64,000 nt of DNA from Loripinus fragilis (GCA_964019695.1 OZ026520.1:22706130-22770129); one strand, 5' to 3'. Counted from the first letter of the stretch, positions 1 through 9,909 are shown. The notes: a model not told the origin generated them from the sequence alone. Program-made: numbers and translations.

Positions 1-2619
1 GAAAATGAAGGAGAAGAAGAGGTTTCTCAACCAAAGAAATCTCGTTTCATCTTCTTTGATTTTGAGTCAAATCAAGAAACTGGTACACATCAAGTGAATT
101 TCTGTGTTGCTCATAAAGCGTGTGATGATTGCATGGAATTGCCCATAGATACATTTTGTCCGACTTGTTCGACACAAACAGGTCTGAGAGAATTTATCTT
201 TGAAGGCATTGATACTTTACCACAATTTTGCAATTGGATTTTAGGAGATGAGAATAAAGGAGTGACATGTATTGCACATTATTTTGGAGGATACGATGGT
301 CAGTTCATCTTACACTATATCTTAGAATATGGTACAGTGAAACCTGATGTGATCATGAATGGAAATACTATACTTAGAATGAAAGTAGGACGTGTCACAT
401 TCCTTGATTCTTATCAGTTTTTGCATATGAGACTGGCTAATTTCCCAGATACATTTGGCTTGACAGAAATGAAGAAAGGTTACTTTCCTCATCTTGCAAA
501 TACACTGGCAAACCAAAAGTATGCCGGACCTTACTTTCCAGTTGACATGTACAATCCTGGTCAGATGTCTGTCAAGGATCGTGAGACATTTTTAGCTTGG
601 CATAAAGGGAAAATTGAGAGTGGTGCTATATTTAACTTCAAATGGGAGATGGAAGAATACTGTCGTAGTGATGTGGATATTTTAAGACGAGGATGTGCTT
701 GTTTCAGACGAGAATTGATCAACATTAGTGGACTCCATCCTTTGTCTGAAGCTTGCACTATCGCTCAAGCTTGTTCAAAAGTATGGAGAAAGAATCATAT
801 GCCTGAAAACAGTATTGCCATCATCCCACCTGAAGGGTATCCTAATCAAAAGAACTACTCTATCAAAGCTGTAAGATGGATTCGAAGTGAAGCTAAGGAA
901 CGTGGTATTGAAATCAAACATGCATTGAATGGTGGTGAACAAAGAATCAGTGGGCATTATGTGGATGGCTACCATGAAGAATCTCGAACTGTATTTGAAT
1001 TCTATGGATGTTACTGGCATGGATGTCCTACTCATTTTCCAGACAGAAACAGAGTTCAACATCATCAGTGTTTGAGCATGCATCAGTTGTATATTTTGAC
1101 CATTGGCAAGAGTGAAGAGTTACGAAAAGCAGGATATCAGGTGGTGGAGCTTTGGGAATGTGACTATGACAAGAGATACAAGGAAGATCCAGACTTTAGA
1201 TCTTTGGTGGACTCAGAATTTACAAACTTAGACCCTTTGAGGCCAAGAGATGCTTTATTTGGTGGAAGGACTAACTCGACCAAACTCTATCAGGAAATCG
1301 ATGAATCCTCCAATGAAGAAATCAAGTACATAGATGTGTGTTCACTCTATCCAACTATTTGCAAGTACGGACAGTTTCCACTTGGTCATCCTACCATCTA
1401 TTCTCAAGAGAACATTGATAAAGACAACATCAGACAGTACTGTGGATTGATCAAGTGTAAAGTGCTACCACCCACCAATTTGTACCATCCTGTACTTCCT
1501 CAGAAATGCAGTCAGAAATTGATGTTTCCATTGTGTAGAAGTTGTGCTGAAAAGACAGATCCTTATATGAGATGTACTCATTTACGAGAAGAAGATAGAA
1601 GTTTTACAGGGACCTGGGTCACTATCGAATTGTTTGCTGCATTGGACAGAGGGTACAAGTTATTGGACGTGTATGAAGTCTGGCATTTCTCAGAGACGAC
1701 TCAGTATGACAGAGAATCCGGAGAAGAAGGGATCTTTGCTGGTTATATTGATACTTTTCTGAGAATCAAGCAAGAATCAAGTGGCTATCCTGATTGGTGC
1801 AAGACTGAGCAATATAAGATCAAGTTCAAGCAAGACTACTTTGAAGCCGAAGGAATCAGGTTGGAGAATGTGGAGAAGAATAAAGGAATGAGAGCTATTG
1901 CCAAGATCATGTTAAACAGTCTCTGGGGAAAATTGGCACAGCGAGAAAATATGACCAAGACAGAATATTTCTCAGATCCTGCCAAGTTCTTTGACCTGGT
2001 GACGAATCCAAACAAGATTGTCAAGAATGTGGACATTTGCAGAGAAAATCTTCTACTGGTCAACTGGGAGGATACAGAACCCAATGTGGAGCCGCATGCT
2101 TGCAGTAATGTGATTGTTGCAGCATTCGTCACTGCTCAAGCCAGATTGAAGTTGTATGAACCCTTGGAAAAGCTGAATGAACGTGTACTCTACTTTGATA
2201 CAGACTCTATCATTTATCATCACAAACCCCATTTATGGAACCCTACTATTGTCAACAACAGACTTGGAGAATGGACAGATGAAGTGCCCAATGCTAGAAT
2301 TGTAAAATTTGTTGGCATGGGACCGAAGAACTATGGCTATGAATTTGTAGACAAGGATGGAAATCGAGGATCTACTTGCAAAGTGAAAGGACTCACTCTA
2401 GATTACAATACATCTCAAGTCATTCACTTTGATCGGATGCTGAACTTGGTAAAGGGAGATAGGAAAGACTTCAGAGAAACTGTCAACTACCATAGGATCA
2501 GAAAACATAAAGACAAGACTGTGACCACTGAATTGCAATCCAAGATGTATCGGTTCACTTATACTAAACGTGTCATTGTTGGAGATGGATATACTGTTCC
2601 TTATGGGTATTTGGCATAG
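1..2619 (+). CDS. Protein-primed DNA polymerase B, 3' part (element 1)
   Basis: This replicative polymerase is expected to copy the element from a terminal-protein primer. The frame is open from base 1 (872 codons) and corresponds to residues 458-1329 of the element 2 gene, so the Cys-rich N-terminal region lies outside the window. Visible parts, in local codon numbers: exonuclease I FFDFES (18-23), exonuclease II around YDGQF (99), exonuclease III YCRSDVDIL (220-228), palm motif A DVCSLYPT (445), motif B KIMLNSLWGK (635), motif C YFDTDS (731-736). All catalytic acids are present and the visible part has no stop or frameshift, unlike the element 2 copy. A YGCYWHGC motif near codon 335, typical of Polinton polymerases, sits between the exonuclease and palm domains. 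It is followed by the ATPase pseudogene. Confidence 0.95.
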   Translation, partial: ENEGEEEVSQPKKSRFIFFDFESNQETGTHQVNFCVAHKACDDCMELPIDTFCPTCSTQTGLREFIFEGIDTLPQFCNWILGDENKGVTCIAHYFGGYDGQFILHYILEYGTVKPDVIMNGNTILRMKVGRVTFLDSYQFLHMRLANFPDTFGLTEMKKGYFPHLANTLANQKYAGPYFPVDMYNPGQMSVKDRETFLAWHKGKIESGAIFNFKWEMEEYCRSDVDILRRGCACFRRELINISGLHPLSEACTIAQACSKVWRKNHMPENSIAIIPPEGYPNQKNYSIKAVRWIRSEAKERGIEIKHALNGGEQRISGHYVDGYHEESRTVFEFYGCYWHGCPTHFPDRNRVQHHQCLSMHQLYILTIGKSEELRKAGYQVVELWECDYDKRYKEDPDFRSLVDSEFTNLDPLRPRDALFGGRTNSTKLYQEIDESSNEEIKYIDVCSLYPTICKYGQFPLGHPTIYSQENIDKDNIRQYCGLIKCKVLPPTNLYHPVLPQKCSQKLMFPLCRSCAEKTDPYMRCTHLREEDRSFTGTWVTIELFAALDRGYKLLDVYEVWHFSETTQYDRESGEEGIFAGYIDTFLRIKQESSGYPDWCKTEQYKIKFKQDYFEAEGIRLENVEKNKGMRAIAKIMLNSLWGKLAQRENMTKTEYFSDPAKFFDLVTNPNKIVKNVDICRENLLLVNWEDTEPNVEPHACSNVIVAAFVTAQARLKLYEPLEKLNERVLYFDTDSIIYHHKPHLWNPTIVNNRLGEWTDEVPNARIVKFVGMGPKNYGYEFVDKDGNRGSTCKVKGLTLDYNTSQVIHFDRMLNLVKGDRKDFRETVNYHRIRKHKDKTVTTELQSKMYRFTYTKRVIVGDGYTVPYGYLA

Positions 2620-2699
2620 ATAGAGTAGTTCTGATGATCATGTATTATTTCTGATAGACATGAATTGAACTGTGACTGGTGTATTGTACAGGTGTTTTA

Positions 2700-2757
2700 T
2701 GTATTAAACTGTTTCAATTATGTATTAAACTGTTTTTTAATTATGTATTAAACTGTT
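2700..2757 (+). repeat. Three direct copies of TGTATTAAACTGTT
   Basis: Copies begin at 2700, 2721 and 2744 between polymerase and ATPase. Element 2 keeps a weaker version (about 23850-23893). They lie just upstream of the ATPase TATA-like site and could be a regulatory repeat or slippage product; no function is shown. Confidence 0.6.
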
Positions 2758-2781
2758 GGTTCATGTTCATTAAAATTTGAG

Positions 2782-2791
2782 TATAAATAAA
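2782..2791 (+). promoter_or_regulatory. TATAAATAAA: TATA box of ATPase and/or polyA signal of polymerase
   Basis: The ten bases contain both TATAAA and AATAAA. They lie 40 nt before the ATPase ATG and 163 nt after the polymerase stop. A pyrimidine tract ending CACAG stops 6 nt before that ATG, so a splice acceptor is a third reading. The same arrangement is kept at 23917-23926 in element 2. Confidence 0.5.
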
Positions 2792-2821
2792 ATTGTCTTT
2801 GTAATTTTTTCACAGTTAACC

Positions 2822-3474
2822 ATGGCACTTTCTACACACCAGTTGGACTCAAATCAAGATATTGGAAGTTTGTTTTTTAAACATCCTTCTAATATTTTTA
2901 TTTCTGGTCCAAGTGGATCGGATTTGATATTTTACCCCAACGAATTGTTTGGTGTTACAAGGAATGGCAAAAATCTTATAATATCTTACAAGAACGTGAA
3001 GGGTCAAACATCAAATTTATTCAAGGTATTCCCGATGATGAAGATGAAATTGTCACTGATCCCAGTGCAACGCACTTGGTGATTTTTGATGACATGTTAG
3101 GAGATAAAGATGAAGAAAAAATTAAGTTATGATTTACTAGAAAAGGACATCATAGAAACGCAAGTGTGGTGTACATCACTCAAAATTTATGTCAACAAAG
3201 TAAATCTTCTCGCACCATCAGTTTGAATGCTCATTATTTAGTTTTATTTCAAAGTCCAAGAGATAAGATGCAAATCAAAGTATTAGCAAATCAACTTCAA
3301 GCTCCACATATGATTCATGCATTTAACGATGCCACATCTATACCTCATGGATACTTATTGGTCGATTTGAAACCAAATACACCTGATTATCTTAGATTCA
3401 GAACACATATTTTTCAAAACTGGTTTACAAAATCAGATCAACAAGGACCTGTTGTCTATTTTCCAGGAGTATAA
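2822..3474 (+). pseudogene. Packaging ATPase (FtsK/HerA-type), disrupted (element 1)
   Basis: This corresponds to the genome-packaging ATPase of Polintons. Compared with element 2, a 46-bp deletion just after the GPSG of the Walker A loop (about 2920) removes the P-loop lysine region and shifts the frame. A second lesion turns a tryptophan codon into TGA at 3130-3132. The rest, including the Walker B-like stretch THLVIFDDML and the downstream SARTISLNAHYLVLF-like segment, is still readable. The stop codon at 3472-3474 lies inside the TATA box of the next gene. The ATPase is also broken in element 2, by different lesions. Confidence 0.9.
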
Positions 3475-3475
3475 A
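3470..3475 (+). promoter_or_regulatory. TATA box overlapping the ATPase stop codon
   Basis: TATAAA shares its bases with the stop TAA at 3472-3474 and sits 40 nt before the ATG at 3515. This is a normal distance if transcription starts near 3500. Element 2 has the same arrangement at 24651-24657. Confidence 0.55.
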
Positions 3476-3514
3476 GAGGTGTGTTTGAGTTCAAATCCAT
3501 CATTTGTGTCAAAA

Positions 3515-4162
3515 ATGGCTCAACGAACATCAGCTAATCTGATACGTGCTCTATATAATTTAAGCAGAGAACATGATAGTCATAAAAGAAAATCACTCTT
3601 AAATGCAGGTTTAATTGAAATGATCAAATGGTTTTCTTTGGCAGCTCGAAAAATTGTTCAGGGTAAAATGAAATTACCTAAACAAACTCAAAAATTTATG
3701 GATAGACATCAGGATGATGTTCGAAAATTAGCAAGTGCAATTGTTGATCCTGAAGTCAAACGTAGTATCATTTTAAAACCTGGAGGTGGTGGGTTCTTTG
3801 GTGGTGTGATCATTCGAAGTCTGATTCGATGGGATGGAAATAAGTTGATGAGAAAATTTAACAAGAAAACTCAAAAACCTAAGAAAAAATCAGTGAAAAA
3901 ACCAAGAAAACAGAAAAAAAGAAAGGTTGATGATCGTTTTGTAACAAAACGTAAAAGTAAAAGTCCTGCTTCATGGCAAAATTTAGGTCTTGATTCTCCA
4001 AACACAAATGCAAGACGATCTTCTATTAATTTAGCAAGATTTACTCCTTTGAGAGCACAAGATTTGTTAAAAAGACATGGATTTGGTGCTACCATGCACA
4101 TGTTAAATCCAAACAAATATCCTTCGCCACCTCATTCTGAACGTCGACAACTTCATTTTTAA
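3515..4162 (+). CDS. Basic Polinton protein, Px-like family, long paralogue (element 1)
   Basis: This 215-aa strongly basic protein starts at the first ATG after the TATA box at 3470. The first half holds a helical segment with KIVQGKMKLP and a glycine-rich turn ILKPGGGGFFGG followed by a hydrophobic patch. The second half is a Lys/Arg-rich tail with nuclear-localisation-like clusters (KKPRKQKKRK). The spacing of the KIVQGK, KR..I and GG features matches the neighbouring 130-aa protein, so the two look like ancient paralogues. Proteins with this pattern are common in animal Polintons and have been compared with small adenovirus core proteins; that role is inferred. The GG could be a protease site but does not fit the adenain consensus well. 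Intact in both elements. Confidence 0.75.
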   Translation: MAQRTSANLIRALYNLSREHDSHKRKSLLNAGLIEMIKWFSLAARKIVQGKMKLPKQTQKFMDRHQDDVRKLASAIVDPEVKRSIILKPGGGGFFGGVIIRSLIRWDGNKLMRKFNKKTQKPKKKSVKKPRKQKKRKVDDRFVTKRKSKSPASWQNLGLDSPNTNARRSSINLARFTPLRAQDLLKRHGFGATMHMLNPNKYPSPPHSERRQLHF

Positions 4163-4169
4163 GAAAAAC

Positions 4170-4176
4170 TATAAAA
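4170..4176 (+). promoter_or_regulatory. TATA box (TATAAAA) of the 130-aa gene
   Basis: It lies 43 nt upstream of the ATG at 4213, just after the preceding stop. The context ACTATAAAAGGACTGTACAT is conserved in element 2 before 25399. Confidence 0.55.
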
Positions 4177-4212
4177 GGACTGTACATTTAAATTATAAAC
4201 ACACTCATAAAC

Positions 4213-4605
4213 ATGGCTGTAACAACAACACGTCGTAGAAAATTGCAAAATAAAATGAGAAAAAAATCTTTGATTAAAACTTATGGTACATTTTTAGAAG
4301 GATTGACTCATTTATCCAATAAATGTCGTAAGAAAATGATTCAAGAATCTCCTAAAGAAGTCATTGATTGTGTAGGGGAATGTTGCATCAATCTTATAAA
4401 AGGCAATGTACGTCTGACAAATGCTCAAAAGAATCAGTTACGAGCTAGAAAGCAACATATACGTTTACTGAGTTCTAAGCAAGTTCCACTTGACACAAAA
4501 AAGAAAATTATTAATCAGAAAGGTGGAGCCTTGTTAGGATTATTGTTAAAACCATTAATTGCTCCTATCATAGGTTCTGTCTTGGGTGAAATTATCAAAA
4601 AATAA
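4213..4605 (+). CDS. Basic Polinton protein, Px-like family, short paralogue (element 1)
   Basis: A 130-aa basic protein with an Arg-rich start (TTRRRKLQNKMRKK), a Cys-containing helix (CVGECCINLIKGNVRL), a KQHIRLLSSK segment and a C-terminal hydrophobic tail after QKGG (ALLGLLLKPLIAPIIGSVLG), which looks able to insert in or lie on a membrane. The family is widespread in animal Polintons. It is similar in plan to the 215-aa neighbour, with an extra membrane-like tail instead of the basic tail. A small virion core or membrane-active protein is a reasonable inference, not shown. The element 2 protein is identical in sequence as read. Confidence 0.75.
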   Translation: MAVTTTRRRKLQNKMRKKSLIKTYGTFLEGLTHLSNKCRKKMIQESPKEVIDCVGECCINLIKGNVRLTNAQKNQLRARKQHIRLLSSKQVPLDTKKKIINQKGGALLGLLLKPLIAPIIGSVLGEIIKK

Positions 4606-4610
4606 AAAAT

Positions 4611-5402
4611 ATGGATGGTCGTAAAATGGCTATTGTACCATTTAAACTTTGGGAAGACATGAAACGCTGGAAAGAGGAACAAATTCAAAAGCCCAGACTG
4701 CCTCCTGATCCTAATGTATCTGCCACAGCCAGTCTTCAAAGAGACTTATCTTCTGTCATGGCCAATGAAGATTTGTCTGAAGCTGAAAAATCTCAATTGT
4801 ATGGCCAAACCTTTCACAAATTTAAGACAGCTCATCAAAAAGCTTTAAAAGAAACATCTCTTTTTCCCCAATCTGACCCTAGTTCTTCCAAAATGAATCA
4901 ATTGGTAATAGATAGTGTGCCTTCCACCATGAAACGTAAAGCTCAGCTTTTAGTTTCACTTCTAAAAACTAACCCAAATGTGTCCTGGGAAGATGATGGT
5001 ACAGTTAAACTTTATGGCAAATCTATTCCAGGGTCTAATATTATTGATTTGGTCAACGATGTCATTAGACATCGTAAAGGCAGTGAACCTACAGGTTGGC
5101 AAGCTTTTGCAGAAGGTTTAAGAGACATGAATATTCCCCAAGATGTCATTGGAAATAGGGAAAGGTGGGACTGGATGCATCGTGCTCCAGAAACTCCTGA
5201 AACGGATTATATCACTCCCAAACAAAAACGCACCATCAGAAAAACAACAAGTCGTATTCCCGTTTCTGTCAGGTCTGCAAAGAGTTTGAGTGTCAGAAAA
5301 CGTATCAAAGACCATTTTTCCTCTCCGACACTTTTATTTGCCACCAAAAAACGTATAAAAGAAGAGTTTTCTTCTCCATGGGTCAGTTACAATGAAGCTT
5401 GA
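4611..5402 (+). CDS. Conserved Polinton protein of unknown function, 263 aa (element 1)
   Basis: The start is the ATG six bases after the preceding stop. The N-terminal third is charged and rich in Ser, Pro and Asp. The middle (about residues 100-190) is a conserved globular block with KAQLLVSLLK, WEDDGTVKLYGK and PTGWQAFAEGL. The C-terminal 60 residues are basic with repeated KKRIKEEFSSP/RKRIKDHFSSP units. I recognise the middle block as one that recurs beside integrase in animal Polintons, but know no function for it. The gene overlaps the integrase start by 11 bp, which implies coupled or leaky initiation if both are read from one mRNA. Intact in both elements. Confidence 0.7.
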   Translation: MDGRKMAIVPFKLWEDMKRWKEEQIQKPRLPPDPNVSATASLQRDLSSVMANEDLSEAEKSQLYGQTFHKFKTAHQKALKETSLFPQSDPSSSKMNQLVIDSVPSTMKRKAQLLVSLLKTNPNVSWEDDGTVKLYGKSIPGSNIIDLVNDVIRHRKGSEPTGWQAFAEGLRDMNIPQDVIGNRERWDWMHRAPETPETDYITPKQKRTIRKTTSRIPVSVRSAKSLSVRKRIKDHFSSPTLLFATKKRIKEEFSSPWVSYNEA

Positions 5403-6462
5403 ACAGTTGTATTACAATCCTAAAAGTCCGGCTGCATATGCAGGTGAACAAGCTTTGTACAGACTTGCTAAACAATCATCCAAAAAAGTAAAACTTCAAG
5501 ATATTAGAGACTGGTTAAGAAAACAACAAACTTATACTTTACATAAACCTATTCATAAAAAGTTTTTGCGACTCAAAACAGTAGTGGCTGGAATTGATAC
5601 TCAATGGCAAGCAGATTTGGCAGACTTATCAAAATTATCAAAGTTCAATGACAAACATAGATATTTACTTTGCATCATAGATGTATTTTCAAAATATGCA
5701 TGGGTGGTACCTATTAAAGATAAAACTGGGAAAACTTTAGTGATTGCTTTCAAATCTGTGTTAAAAAGTGGACGATGTCCAAAAAGTTTGCAAACAGATA
5801 AAGGAACTGAATTCAAAAATAAAGAATTTCAAAATTTCATGAAAACTAAAAAGATTCATTTCTTCACTACTGAAAATCCTGAAACCAAAGCCAGTATTGT
5901 GGAACATTTTCAAAGAACTTTGAAAACTCGCATGTGGAAATATTTTACTCATCATCGCACTTTGCGATATGTAGACATTCTTCCCAAATTAGTATATGGT
6001 TACAATCACGCTTATCATCGAAGTATTAAATGTGCACCTGTGTCTGTGACTCTTAAAAATGAACCACAGGTGTCAGAAAACTTATATGGAAAATCGAATT
6101 CTAAAAAAGTCAAACCAAAATTCAAAGTGAATGATTTTGTGCGTATCAATAAAACAAAACGCACATTTGATAAAGGTTATTTACCAAACTGGACACAAGA
6201 ATTATTTCAAATTTTAGCAGTGGTCAAAACTCAGACTCCTATCACCTATAAAATAAAAGATCTTGAGGGTGAATTAGTCAAAGGTACTTTCTATTCACAT
6301 GAGTTACAACGTGTAGAGAAATAGCAAATTTACGAAATTGATTCTGTTTTAGATCACAGAAAACGTAAAGTAGGAAAAAAGTGGGTGAAAGAAATTAAAG
6401 TTCACTGGAAAGGTTATCCTTCAAAATTTGACAGTTGGATTTTAGAATCTGATCTTGTATAA
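5392..6462 (+). pseudogene. Retroviral-type integrase, truncated by a stop (element 1)
   Basis: The rve-fold integrase cuts and joins element ends. The catalytic triad is visible: Asp in QWQADLADL, Asp in LQTDKGTEF, Glu in ASIVEHF. A GAG to TAG change at 6322-6324 ends the protein after 310 residues, just before the chromodomain that element 2 retains (about residues 311-356). The frame after the stop is open to 6462, so this is the only obvious lesion. A catalytic core without a chromodomain could still fold. The normal stop is the TAA at 6460-6462, again inside a TATAAAA. Confidence 0.88.
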
Positions 6463-6466
6463 AAGC

Positions 6467-6766
6467 ATGAAAATGGATCTCAGAGGATCATTTGTACGTG
6501 GTGACACTGCTTCAGTACAATCTGCAGAAGGTCGAGATCGAATTGTTAAAAATCGGTTCACTTTTTTTGCTCAGATCATTGTTGTATACATGATCATTAT
6601 CACATCATTAGTTCAAATCAGTCTGAGAAGTCCAGATAAAGAATTGTGGTTAATTTTACTCAGTAGTTCTATCGGTTACATACTACCATCCCCAGGTTTA
6701 AAATTTAGAAAACAAACTAATCCAATTTCTGCTGACGAAACAGATTCGCCCAAACTCAAACCATGA
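6467..6766 (+). CDS. Small two-helix membrane protein (element 1)
   Basis: A 99-aa protein starting at the ATG four bases after the integrase stop. It has a short basic N-terminus, then two hydrophobic helices (about residues 33-52 FFAQIIVVYMIIITSLVQIS and 62-80 LWLILLSSSIGYILPSPG) and a polar tail. A hairpin-type membrane protein is implied. Similar short LLSSSxGYxLPSP proteins recur in animal Polintons; a virion-membrane or assembly role is only a guess. Its stop overlaps the ATG of the minor capsid gene (ATGA). Confidence 0.7.
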   Translation: MKMDLRGSFVRGDTASVQSAEGRDRIVKNRFTFFAQIIVVYMIIITSLVQISLRSPDKELWLILLSSSIGYILPSPGLKFRKQTNPISADETDSPKLKP

Positions 6767-7582
6767 ATAACTTTTATTTGACACTCTTGAGTGATAGTTC
6801 ACTCAGCACTTTTTCAAAAAATACGCAATGTGACTTTAAAGTGAAATTAGATCATTCCATACAAATTGAAAAAGATAATTGGGAAGTAGGTTTGGTAGAA
6901 GTCATAACTCCAACTGAAGTAAATAATATCACTAAGGAAAACAATTATGTGATTTTAAGATTTACTGATAGAAAAATGTGTGAAGATATTGATAACTGTA
7001 CAAAGTATGTATCATATGTAGACCAAAAAATCTATATCCAAATGGTTATTATGCTTCTCCACGCCATTTAGTTGAAGAAATTCAAAAAAGTATCAATTTT
7101 CGATATGGACTGACACTGAAAAATAGCAATGCTACCATTTCAATCTCTTATGGTGAAAACAGTGCTCGAGTCAAACTTGATGTTCAAGATCCTACAAAAG
7201 TCCAAATTATTTTTCCAAAGGCCATTGCAGAAATATTAGGTGTAGATAGAAATTATTTTGATAAACCATTAGGAAATGAAAAATACATTTTCAGATATGG
7301 TGTGGATTTAAATACAAAATTCACCAACTTTACATTTACTCTGATTTAGCAAGTTATACATTTATTGGTGATGTTACTGCACCTATTTTGAGAGTATTGC
7401 CATTTGAAAGTAAAAGAGAAAACAATCATTTACATCAAGAATTTGTCAATGTACACTACGTTCCAGTGGCAAAATCTTTCATAGATCAGGTGCACATTAG
7501 TATAAAAGGTGATACAGGTGAAAATGTGCCATTTATCTCTGGGAAAACGTTAGTGAAACTACATTTTCGACAGAAAGAATAA
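6763..7582 (+). pseudogene. Minor capsid (penton-like) protein, two frameshifts (element 1)
   Basis: This matches the intact 273-aa gene of element 2 but lacks one A near 7043 (CCAAATGG against CCAAAATGG) and one A near 7320 (ACAAAATTC against ACAAAAATTC). The lengths agree: 820 against 822 bp. The two lesions leave three reading-frame segments. The N-terminus (NNFYLTLLSDSS) and C-terminus (GKTLVKLHFRQKE) are preserved. Confidence 0.88.
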
Positions 7583-8031
7583 TGTTGAAACAATCGAGAA
7601 GCATTATGTCTCTTCAATCTGGGAAAGGAGACTTTCCCATGTACAGAGGCGTTTCAAGACAATATGGCAATGGTTTAGGATCCATTTTTAAAGCTGCATT
7701 GAGAACAGTGATTCCAATTTTAAAACCCATCGCAAAAGCAAGTTTAAAAAGTGTGAAAAAAGTAGCTAAAGATCAAGGGATTCAAGCTCTAAAAGATATT
7801 GTGGGTGGTGAAAATGTAAAAAAAGTTTTAAAACAAAGAGGAAAAACAGCTTTGAAATCTTTTGGTCAGTCTACTATAAATCAGTTGGCTATAAATTCAA
7901 CTCAAAAACGCAAAAAGCCTCAGTCTCAATCTAGACACCGAACTGTTAAGAGGGGTTTTAAAAGCAGAGCAAAAAAGTTTAATCCTATTAAACGTCTGGT
8001 ATTTGAAAGAGATATATTTAACGAAAAATGA
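7582..8031 (+). CDS. Basic virion-type protein with amphipathic segment (element 1)
   Basis: A 149-aa protein whose ATG overlaps the preceding stop (TAATG). After a Gly-rich stretch (YGNGLGSIF) comes a long Lys-spaced amphipathic region (KAALRTVIPILKPIAKASLKS and onward to about residue 90), then a basic tail (KRKKPQSQSRHRTVKRGFKSR). The GLGSIF start and alternating Lys/hydrophobic pattern recur in Polintons next to capsid genes. By position and composition it could be a membrane-lytic or DNA-binding virion component comparable to adenovirus pVI or core proteins; this is inference. Intact here, frameshifted in element 2. Confidence 0.7.
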   Translation: MLKQSRSIMSLQSGKGDFPMYRGVSRQYGNGLGSIFKAALRTVIPILKPIAKASLKSVKKVAKDQGIQALKDIVGGENVKKVLKQRGKTALKSFGQSTINQLAINSTQKRKKPQSQSRHRTVKRGFKSRAKKFNPIKRLVFERDIFNEK

Positions 8032-9320
8032 TTCAACAAGGTTCTTGCGATTGCACTAAAACGGAATTGGATATGGAATCCATTCCACCCACCATGACTA
8101 CTATGCAAGGCACTCAGTGGAATGATTATCATCCCATCGCTTCTCTCGATAGTCATCATGCACCCATTGAATTTCTAATTCCACCTCACACCGAGTTTTA
8201 CACTGATTTATCTCAAGCCTATCTGTATATCAAATTCAGAATCTTACAGCAAACGGGTGAAGATCTTGACACGGATGCAAAAGTATTTCCAATTAATAAC
8301 TTTTTTCACAGTATGTTCAGTGGCATCGATTTGTATATCAACAATAAATTGATCTCAAATAATTCAGACACGTATCCATACAGAGCATACCTTGAAAATT
8401 TATTTTCTTATGGTTCTGATGTCAATGATAATCAACTGAAAGCAGCAGAATTTTGGTCTGAGGATGAAGCAGGAGCTTTTGAAGATATTACAAATACATG
8501 TATCACTGATCGTGGCAAACGCATAGCAAAAAGCAAATCCGTGGAGCTTCAGGGTAAATTACATTTGGATCTTGCTATGCAAGAGAAGTATTTACCTAAT
8601 GGCTTAGAATTCAAACTTAGACTTAATCGATCATCTCCTCAGTTTTGTTTGATGAGTGATAATTATCCTGCAAAAATCAAAATTGATACTGCTATCTTGA
8701 GAGTACGAAATGTTCAGCTTCTACCAGCCATTAGCAATGAACTGAATCAAACTATTGCTCATCATAATGCTAAATTTCCAATCAGAAGAGTTGAAGTCAA
8801 AACTTTTACAATCAGTAGTGGCACAAGATCTAAAATTGAAGATCATCTTCTCACAGGTCAACTTCCAAAACGAGTTTTTATTGGTTTGGTAACAAATGAG
8901 GCATTTAATGGGAATTTGGATACTAATCCTTTCTTTTTCCAACATTTCAATCTAAGTAAAATGGATGTCACTTGTGATTGACATAGTGTCTATGGAAAAC
9001 CATTTGAACCTGAATTTGAAAATGATCAGTATCTCAGATCTTTTCTATCAGTTTACCAAACATTGGCAAGTCAGAATCAGGTCCAAATTTGCAACATTGA
9101 TTATGAAGATTACAAAGGAGGTTACTGCTTTTGGGGATATGATTTGACACCAGATCAAGCAGCCGATCAGTCTCATTTGCACCCTATAAAAACTGGGAAC
9201 CTCAGATTGGAGCTTCAGTTTGCAATATCACTTGCCAAGACGATCAACGTGCTTGTGTATGCAGAGTTTGACAACCTGATAGAAATCAACGGACTTAGAG
9301 AAGTTACCACAGATTACTAA
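8028..9320 (+). pseudogene. Major capsid protein, interrupted by TGA (element 1)
   Basis: A 430-codon frame of the F54H12.2-like family, taken to be the double-jelly-roll major capsid protein of Polintons. A GGA to TGA change at 8979-8981 cuts the product at residue 317; the C-terminal 113 codons (YEDYKGGYCFWGYDL, ending EINGLREVTTDY) remain open. The ATG overlaps the preceding stop by ATGA. The element 2 copy is broken at a different place (29409), so the two copies decayed independently. Confidence 0.88.
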
Positions 9321-9322
9321 AG

Positions 9323-9907
9323 ATGAATGCAGGATACTTCATTGAACAGGACTTGATGTACCAAACAGATGCATACAGTGCAACAATCCAGCCATCAGAT
9401 GAGAAGAGTACCTTAGAGAAAGAAGTAGAAGACAATGAGGATATCGATTGTCTTATGAAGACTCTTCTAAAACAAGCCATATTGACTTGTCTAAAGATGG
9501 CAGTTGGAGACTGTGCGAAGCATGAATGTCATGGATGCAAAATGAACCACCCAAGTCAGAAATACCACGATATCTGTCTATGGACTTCTCCAAGAGAATG
9601 GATTGAAGATTATGGATGTCATGATCCAGCCTTAGAGGGTCTAAACATCTACGATGTGATGGAAGACTTTGACAATAGAATCTGGAACTATCTGTATGGC
9701 GATAATTGGCGACACCCTATGGACTTTACAACAGGGATCAATCACCTGACGCCAGAAGAAAATCAAGAAGCCTATAAAAACTGGCAGTACTTCAAGAAAA
9801 ATCAAAGTGACTTAACAGAACAGTGGAAGACGTACTGGGCCAAGAAGCTCCTAGACTCCTATGAAGAAAAAGAATCTGAAGAAAACGAGAACCCAGAAAT
9901 AGAATAA
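9323..9907 (+). CDS. Conserved Cys/His-rich Polinton protein, 194 aa (element 1)
   Basis: Unknown function. After an acidic N-terminus, a Cys/His cluster CAKHECHGCKMNHPSQKYHD (about residues 64-83) could bind zinc. The rest is mixed, with Trp-rich segments (LWTSPREWIED, RIWNYLYG) and a very acidic C-terminal tail. The HGC...HPSQ...H pattern recurs in Polinton genes next to the protease, as here, where the two genes are separated by two bases. Intact in both elements, which suggests recent constraint or recent insertion. Confidence 0.7.
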   Translation: MNAGYFIEQDLMYQTDAYSATIQPSDEKSTLEKEVEDNEDIDCLMKTLLKQAILTCLKMAVGDCAKHECHGCKMNHPSQKYHDICLWTSPREWIEDYGCHDPALEGLNIYDVMEDFDNRIWNYLYGDNWRHPMDFTTGINHLTPEENQEAYKNWQYFKKNQSDLTEQWKTYWAKKLLDSYEEKESEENENPEIE

Positions 9908-9909
9908 AA

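Noticed and set aside
6455..6466. Upstream extension of the 99-aa membrane protein
   Set aside because: The extension has no ATG and lies inside the integrase stop/TATA-like sequence; the ATG at 6467 is the natural start.
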